This document shows, one piece after another, positions 15,374 through 18,806 of a DNA stretch of 18,806 bases. Source of the stretch: an uncultured Gammaproteobacteria bacterium. GTDB lineage: Bacteria; Pseudomonadota; Gammaproteobacteria; Chromatiales; Chromatiaceae. The stretch is taken from assembly GCA_937926265.1 (NCBI GenBank), contig CALAZS010000292.1, positions 1 to 18,806 of the forward strand. Direction: 5' to 3'. The notes under the pieces were generated by a model. The model ran no database searches, was not told the origin of the DNA, and worked only from the letters and a program-made list of their open reading frames with translations. Positions within the stretch are counted from its first letter, which is position 1. Each line of letters starts with the position of its first letter. Both the position numbers and the translations under genes were made by a program.

Positions 15374-15757
15374 TTATTTAGCTGGAGCAGCAGGAGCTGG
15401 CGCTACAGGAGCTTGCGGGTAACCGTATGGGTATCCACCATAATATGGGTAGTTATTGTTGTAACCATAACCACGACCATCACCATAACCATATGCATTA
15501 CCATAGTAGTTGGTGTAAGTGTCAGCATCCATACGACCGTCAGCGCGACCACGACCTTTGAAAGTCATGCTGAAATCCATCTCACCATCAGCAGAACCAG
15601 AACCATCGCCGCGACCGTAGCCATCGCCATAACCGTAACCTTGACTATCAAAACGACCGTCACTGTTGTAGTAGCCGTTATCATTGTCCCAGAAAGCAGA
15701 AGCAGAAGTGGTAGCAATTGCAATTGAAGCAGCCAGAGCAATTTTTGCGAATTTCAT
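15374..15757 (-). CDS. Sulfur globule protein (SgpA/SgpB-like)
   Basis: This small secreted protein has 127 residues and a clear Sec signal peptide (1-21, ASA before FWD). The mature part is dominated by Gly, Tyr, Asp and Asn, with GYGYGDGYGRGDG, a central FKGRGRADGRMDADTYTN stretch and a GNAYGYGDGRGYGYNNNYP segment, and ends in a Pro/Ala tail. Composition, size, the AFWD mature N-terminus and the alternating Gly-aromatic pattern match the sulfur globule envelope proteins of Allochromatium and related sulfur oxidisers, which enclose periplasmic sulfur deposits. The start at ATG 15757 follows TTGGAG by 6 nt; an in-frame TTG four codons earlier lies inside that Shine-Dalgarno and is rejected. 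It is the first cistron of the operon, behind a good sigma70-like promoter. Confidence 0.88.
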   Translation of the reverse strand: MKFAKIALAASIAIATTSASAFWDNDNGYYNSDGRFDSQGYGYGDGYGRGDGSGSADGEMDFSMTFKGRGRADGRMDADTYTNYYGNAYGYGDGRGYGYNNNYPYYGGYPYGYPQAPVAPAPAAPAK

Positions 15758-15763
15758 AATAAT

Positions 15764-15767
15764 CTCC
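15764..15767 (-). promoter_or_regulatory. Shine-Dalgarno deciding the start of the short Sgp
   Basis: GGAG on the minus strand is 6 nt before the ATG at 15757. The in-frame TTG at 15769 overlaps this site and so cannot be served by it. Confidence 0.8.
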
Positions 15768-15836
15768 AAGAGGTTTACAAGGATTTAATTCAATCTAAAC
15801 GGGGGCTAAAAAAGGGCTCCGTGTTTATTGGAGATG

Positions 15837-15865
15837 ATAATATTAGAATTTTATTAAATTGTCTA
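15837..15865 (-). promoter_or_regulatory. Candidate sigma70 promoter of the sulfur globule protein operon
   Basis: On the minus strand TAGACA (15860-15865) and TATTAT (15837-15842) are separated by exactly 17 bp, each one mismatch from consensus. The predicted start near 15830 gives a leader of about 70 nt. It lies between the mlaA terminator and the first Sgp gene, as expected for an independent, strongly expressed operon. Confidence 0.6.
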
Positions 15866-15903
15866 TAAGTTATTTGGTAATGTGGGAAAATTTTTCCTAT
15901 AAC

Positions 15904-15936
15904 CCAAAAAAAACGGAAGTCTAAGCTTCCGTTTTC
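15904..15936 (-). terminator. Intrinsic terminator downstream of mlaA
   Basis: The arms AAAACGGAAG (15910-15919) and CTTCCGTTTT (15926-15935) form a 10-bp stem with a 6-nt loop. On the minus strand the hairpin is followed by a T-run (A residues 15906-15913 on the plus strand). It lies 45 bp beyond the mlaA stop and insulates the Sgp operon from it. Confidence 0.85.
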
Positions 15937-15980
15937 TAGATTTTGTGTAAAAACACTGCTTCTTTTTCAATAACCTTCTA

Positions 15981-16712
15981 TCAGTAATCCTCCAAGGGGG
16001 GATTACCATCATAGACGTCATTTTCACGTTTCTGCAGGTACGCATCACGCATGAATTCATATGGATCCAGAGCAGCCTGCTCAAATACATTCGAAGCTCC
16101 AAGCAGGTCTGCCCTTCTGTCAACAGCCCTGAGCGCATAAGTCCAGTAGCGATGATGATCAGGTTCCAGGTAGTAGATAGGATCGGTATACCAGTCGACT
16201 ACAACACCGAGTGCGTCACGACCACTGCTTGGTCCAAAGAAAGGTAAAACGATGTAGGGTCCCGGGTCGATACCCCATGCCCCCAGTGTCTGACCGAAAT
16301 CTTCGCCATACTTGGGTAGATTCATGTTACTGGCAACATCCATGAAGCCCAAAAGACCTAATGTGGTATTAACCATGACACGGCCTACATCAGAAGCCGC
16401 CCTGGTCAGTTTGAACTGCAGCAGGTTGTTAACAGCAGAAACAACATCGTTCAGGTTCGAGAAAAAGTTAGTGATACCACGGTCAACCGGCGCAGGCATA
16501 ATGGCCTTGTAGCCTTTGCCCAAGGGTTTAAGTATGACCCTGTCCAGACCATCATTGAAATTATACATGGTACGGTTAAAGCTTTCGTATGGGTCCCTGG
16601 GATCACGATATTCTTCACTAACGGTGGCACAGCCGCCTAGAAAAATTGTTGAAAACATGAAAACAAAGAATGTTCTTAACCAAGTTTTATGCAATCGACT
16701 TGTCTCTTTCAT
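15981..16712 (-). CDS. mlaA: Phospholipid transport outer-membrane lipoprotein MlaA (VacJ)
   Basis: MlaA is the outer-membrane lipoprotein that removes mislocalised phospholipids from the outer leaflet and hands them to periplasmic MlaC, maintaining lipid asymmetry. The 243-residue protein has a lipoprotein signal with lipobox LGGC (C28). It carries the family's DPYESFNRTMYNFND, VDRGITNFFSNLNDV, NTTLGLLGFMDVA, GEDFGQTLGAWG, GPYIVLPFFGPSS and DPIYYLE segments. The other Mla genes are not in this window, as is usual, since mlaA is often unlinked from mlaBCDEF. The start codon has AGGA only 2 nt before it, so initiation may be weak, or a nearby TTG (codon 6) could serve. It lies 75 bp downstream of the TraB/GumN-family gene and may be cotranscribed with it. 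Confidence 0.96.
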   Translation of the reverse strand: MKETSRLHKTWLRTFFVFMFSTIFLGGCATVSEEYRDPRDPYESFNRTMYNFNDGLDRVILKPLGKGYKAIMPAPVDRGITNFFSNLNDVVSAVNNLLQFKLTRAASDVGRVMVNTTLGLLGFMDVASNMNLPKYGEDFGQTLGAWGIDPGPYIVLPFFGPSSGRDALGVVVDWYTDPIYYLEPDHHRYWTYALRAVDRRADLLGASNVFEQAALDPYEFMRDAYLQKRENDVYDGNPPLEDY

Positions 16713-16787
16713 CTTCCTGATCTTAGTAAGTAATTAAGTATTCTGATTTATTGCTATTGCATCAGCCCGTCAGCTTAATTGCAAGTT

Positions 16788-17705
16788 TTATTCTATTACA
16801 GTGACTGAAAACCCAGCTTCGGAAAACCGTGTTAACAAACCTGATTCCCCGGGTAAATGCAAAGCCCCGACTGCTATAAAACTGTTTTCTGCCCGCATTA
16901 ATGGCAAAAGGCGATCAAACATTTTGTTATTGCGGTCATCCACCATTCTTTGCATAAGCCTGTCCATTGCACCATCACCCGAATCAACCATTTGCTCCTC
17001 AGACAATTTACTCAGCCTGCCAAGGTCTTTTGCAAGGTAAGCATCAAACAGACTCTCAAACTGTTGCGACAGGTTTGGGAAATTCTTTAGCGTTTCTTCC
17101 AGCAGGGAAACCTGGTCGGCTTCTGACATCTTGTCGATGACATCAAACTGCTCCTGCACAGTTTCCAGTCCTTTTACCGACATCCCATTTGTAGCTGCGA
17201 GCTTCATCAATTCAATATCAAGAATCTGATCATAATTTCCGGGTGGTAAACTGAACAGCATCATCACCACCCAGGGTTTCATGACTTCAAATGCCTGTTC
17301 GGGCATACCAAGACTGGCACCGGTTTCGATCACAGAGGCGTATAGTTCATCGCCAATGACTTCGTGCAGCTTTCTGCCATCCAGTAACCACATGTTGCTC
17401 ATGGAATGCATGAGGCCTGATGGTTCGAATTTTATTTCCATGATGAACTGGTCAGATTTGAGCAGACTTCTTCGGACTTCGCCGGATATGTCCAATACTC
17501 TAGGATCACCCGAATGAATGGTGCCGAGAATGTAACTTTCCTGAAATCCTTTTTTTTCAATTTTGTACAGCAGGCCTTTATCAAATGACTGGGTATCTGA
17601 ATGGGTATCTGACTGGACATTTGATTGGGCATGAGTTGCAGACACACAGACAAGCAAAAACAACAAAGCCGCGATAAGCCTTAAGGATTGTAATTTTAAC
17701 TGCAT
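16788..17705 (-). CDS. Exported TraB/GumN-family protein
   Basis: This 305-residue protein has a Sec signal peptide (hydrophobic 8-22, cleavage near THA-Q). The TraB/GumN family, related to the animal TIKI metalloproteases, is recognised by the N-terminal ILGTIHSGDP (H64) and the C-terminal VGALHLPGESGL (H283); both conserved His-containing motifs are present, so metal-dependent hydrolysis is possible, but substrates of bacterial members are mostly unknown. After the signal peptide is a short Gln/Ser/Asp/Thr tract coded by 12-bp tandem repeats. The start is uncertain. The ATG at 17705 gives a classical signal peptide but has no Shine-Dalgarno; a TTG at 17735 has AGGA 9 nt upstream and would add 10 residues. 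It is divergent from rnt and upstream of mlaA. Confidence 0.85.
   Translation of the reverse strand: MQLKLQSLRLIAALLFLLVCVSATHAQSNVQSDTHSDTQSFDKGLLYKIEKKGFQESYILGTIHSGDPRVLDISGEVRRSLLKSDQFIMEIKFEPSGLMHSMSNMWLLDGRKLHEVIGDELYASVIETGASLGMPEQAFEVMKPWVVMMLFSLPPGNYDQILDIELMKLAATNGMSVKGLETVQEQFDVIDKMSEADQVSLLEETLKNFPNLSQQFESLFDAYLAKDLGRLSKLSEEQMVDSGDGAMDRLMQRMVDDRNNKMFDRLLPLMRAENSFIAVGALHLPGESGLLTRFSEAGFSVTVIE
17586..17633 (-). repeat. Four imperfect 12-bp tandem repeats in the TraB/GumN-family gene
   Basis: Units begin at 17586, 17598, 17610 and 17622, each close to tgactgggtatc. They code in frame for a run of Q-S-D-T-like tetrapeptides just after the signal peptide. Length changes here would keep the frame and probably only vary a flexible linker. 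Confidence 0.65.
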
Positions 17706-17754
17706 AGGAAAAACCGGGTTCGTAATCGGATACAACTTACTTTATCCTAAGCTC

Positions 17755-18378
17755 ATGAATGAAGAAAACACCTTCAACCCTTTAATAGCAAAACGATTTA
17801 GAGGGTTTTTACCGGTTGTGGTCGATATTGAAACCGCCGGCTTCAATGACCAGACTGATGCCATGCTGGAAATAGCCGCAGTGATCCTGGATATGAATGA
17901 AGACCAGGACTTTTACCTGAAACATACCGTTCATGCACACGTTGAACCGTTTGAAGGTGCCAACATAGACCCCAAGGCGATTGCTTTTAATGGTATAGAC
18001 CCTTACCACCCGTTCAGGGGTGCAATGCCTGAGAACACGGCACTCAAGCATATCTTCACGCCTATCCGTCAGGCTGTGAAACAATCCGACTGCAACCGTG
18101 CCATACTAGTTGGCCACAACGCCTTTTTTGATCTGGGTTTCCTGAATGCCGCAGTCGAAAGATGCGAGTTAAAGCGAAATCCGTTTCACCCTTTTAGCAC
18201 ACTGGACACAGTGTCTTTATCTGCACTTGCTTACGGACAGACAGTTCTTGCCAAGGCTGCCGAGGCTGCAGGAATGAAATGGGATAATAATGAAGCGCAT
18301 TCAGCAGTATATGATGCGGAACAAACTGCCAGGTTGTTCTGCACGATTGTTAATCAGAACAAGCTGGCTTTGGGTTAG
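17755..18378 (+). CDS. rnt: Ribonuclease T
   Basis: RNase T is a 3'-5' DEDD-family exoribonuclease that trims tRNA and other stable RNA ends and takes part in end-turnover of tRNA. At 207 residues it is close to the E. coli length. The DEDDh catalytic residues are visible: D24 and E26 in VVDIETAGF, D126 in GHNAFFDLGF, and H182 and D187 in AHSAVYDAEQTA. The segments HVEPFEGAN, AFNGIDP and LKRNPFHPF are also characteristic. No clear Shine-Dalgarno precedes the ATG. The gap to the divergent TraB/GumN-family gene is only 19-49 bp, so its promoter must overlap that gene. The convergent glutaredoxin gene begins 7 bp past its stop; E. coli also keeps rnt near grxD. Confidence 0.97.
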   Translation: MNEENTFNPLIAKRFRGFLPVVVDIETAGFNDQTDAMLEIAAVILDMNEDQDFYLKHTVHAHVEPFEGANIDPKAIAFNGIDPYHPFRGAMPENTALKHIFTPIRQAVKQSDCNRAILVGHNAFFDLGFLNAAVERCELKRNPFHPFSTLDTVSLSALAYGQTVLAKAAEAAGMKWDNNEAHSAVYDAEQTARLFCTIVNQNKLALG

Positions 18379-18385
18379 ATAGAAA

Positions 18386-18721
18386 TTACTCAGTCTCTTC
18401 CGGCCAGTTCTTGACCGCTTCCTGAACCATTTTCTTAAGATCACCACTGGCATGCATTTCCAGCGTGATATCGCATCCACCGATCAGATCGCCATTGATA
18501 TAGATCTGGGGAAAAGTTGGCCAGTCTGCATAGCGGGGCAGGTTTTCAAAAATTTCGGGGTCAGCTAAAACGTTGACATAGGCAAATTTTTCGCCGCAAT
18601 CCTGCAGGGCTGCAGCTGCACGGGATGAGAAACCACATTGTGGAAACTGGGGTGTACCTTTCATATAGATTACTACGGGGTTACCTTTTACCTGTTCACC
18701 AATTCTTTCTAAAACGTCCAT
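18386..18721 (-). CDS. grxD: Monothiol CGFS glutaredoxin (Grx4 type)
   Basis: Grx4-type glutaredoxins bind a glutathione-ligated [2Fe-2S] cluster as a dimer and deliver or store clusters in the cytoplasm; they are poor general thiol reductants. At 111 residues it matches the family. The CGFS active site is at 29-32, preceded by the glutathione-binding K21 in YMKGTP. WPTFPQIYINGDLIGGCDI provides the cis-Pro and the Gly-Gly-Cys-Asp motif that contacts glutathione. The ATG at 18721 follows AGAGGA with a 7-nt spacer, a strong site. It is convergent with rnt with no visible terminator between them. The 85 bp upstream to the window edge contain no recognised gene. Confidence 0.97.
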   Translation of the reverse strand: MDVLERIGEQVKGNPVVIYMKGTPQFPQCGFSSRAAAALQDCGEKFAYVNVLADPEIFENLPRYADWPTFPQIYINGDLIGGCDITLEMHASGDLKKMVQEAVKNWPEETE

Positions 18722-18806
18722 TAACTTTTCCTCTGAAATTCAATTTATCGCTATATTGGGGGCTTTGGCTGAAAATGCAACCCTGTTCACTTTGTGACTT
18801 TATCCT

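Noticed and set aside
15413..15727. Plus-strand open frame rich in Ile/Thr/Val opposite the short Sgp
   Set aside because: It is an antisense shadow caused by the repetitive Gly/Tyr codons; it has no credible start signal or family resemblance.
18722..18806. Start of another gene at the right edge
   Set aside because: No start with a Shine-Dalgarno or recognisable coding sequence; it is best read as the upstream region of the glutaredoxin gene.

Overview
The window reads as a stretch of chromosome from a free-living or symbiotic sulfur-oxidising gammaproteobacterium. The housekeeping genes are of gammaproteobacterial type: RNase T next to a CGFS glutaredoxin, a homodimeric AceE, MlaA, and YbfF-like and VanZ-like proteins. 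Two tandem genes encode secreted Gly/Tyr/Asn/Asp-rich proteins of the sulfur globule protein type, which points to periplasmic storage of elemental sulfur. I cannot name a genus. The genes are packed tightly. I see no tRNA, rRNA, CRISPR array, insertion sequence or prophage.

Layout. (1) 1-3786 is a signalling block: the 3' part of a gene for a coiled-coil protein with a degenerate GGDEF domain, a convergent HDOD gene overlapping it by 13 bp, and a divergently transcribed pseudo-receiver/GGDEF/EAL gene. (2) 3783-8113 is a minus-strand run in transcription order: YbfF-like esterase, VanZ-like membrane protein with an added extracytoplasmic domain (4-bp overlap), argininosuccinate synthase argG, and an exported metallo-beta-lactamase-fold hydrolase. 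A six-unit, 10-bp-period repeat array covers the argG stop codon. (3) 8152-8260 is a 109-bp palindromic MITE-like element abutting the lpdA stop codon. (4) 8260-14161 is the pyruvate dehydrogenase operon aceE-aceF-lpdA, in which E2 and E3 each carry one nearly identical lipoyl domain. (5) 14371-15865 is the sulfur globule locus: a promoter, a short Sgp, an intercistronic hairpin, a long Sgp with coiled-coil and PEFK-repeat extensions, and a terminator. (6) 15904-17705 holds mlaA (with its own terminator) and an exported TraB/GumN-family protein. (7) 17755-18721 holds rnt and a convergent Grx4-type glutaredoxin gene.

How the genes fit together. The pyruvate dehydrogenase genes form one clear functional unit. 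The Sgp pair forms a second, probably the protein coat of sulfur globules. The left edge is a probable c-di-GMP and regulatory neighbourhood in which one cyclase domain is visibly dead and one receiver domain lacks its phosphoacceptor. I found no multi-gene system that is clearly new. The best candidate for new biology is the long sulfur globule protein: its N-terminal half is a paralog of its neighbour, and its C-terminal half is a predicted helical, coiled-coil scaffold.
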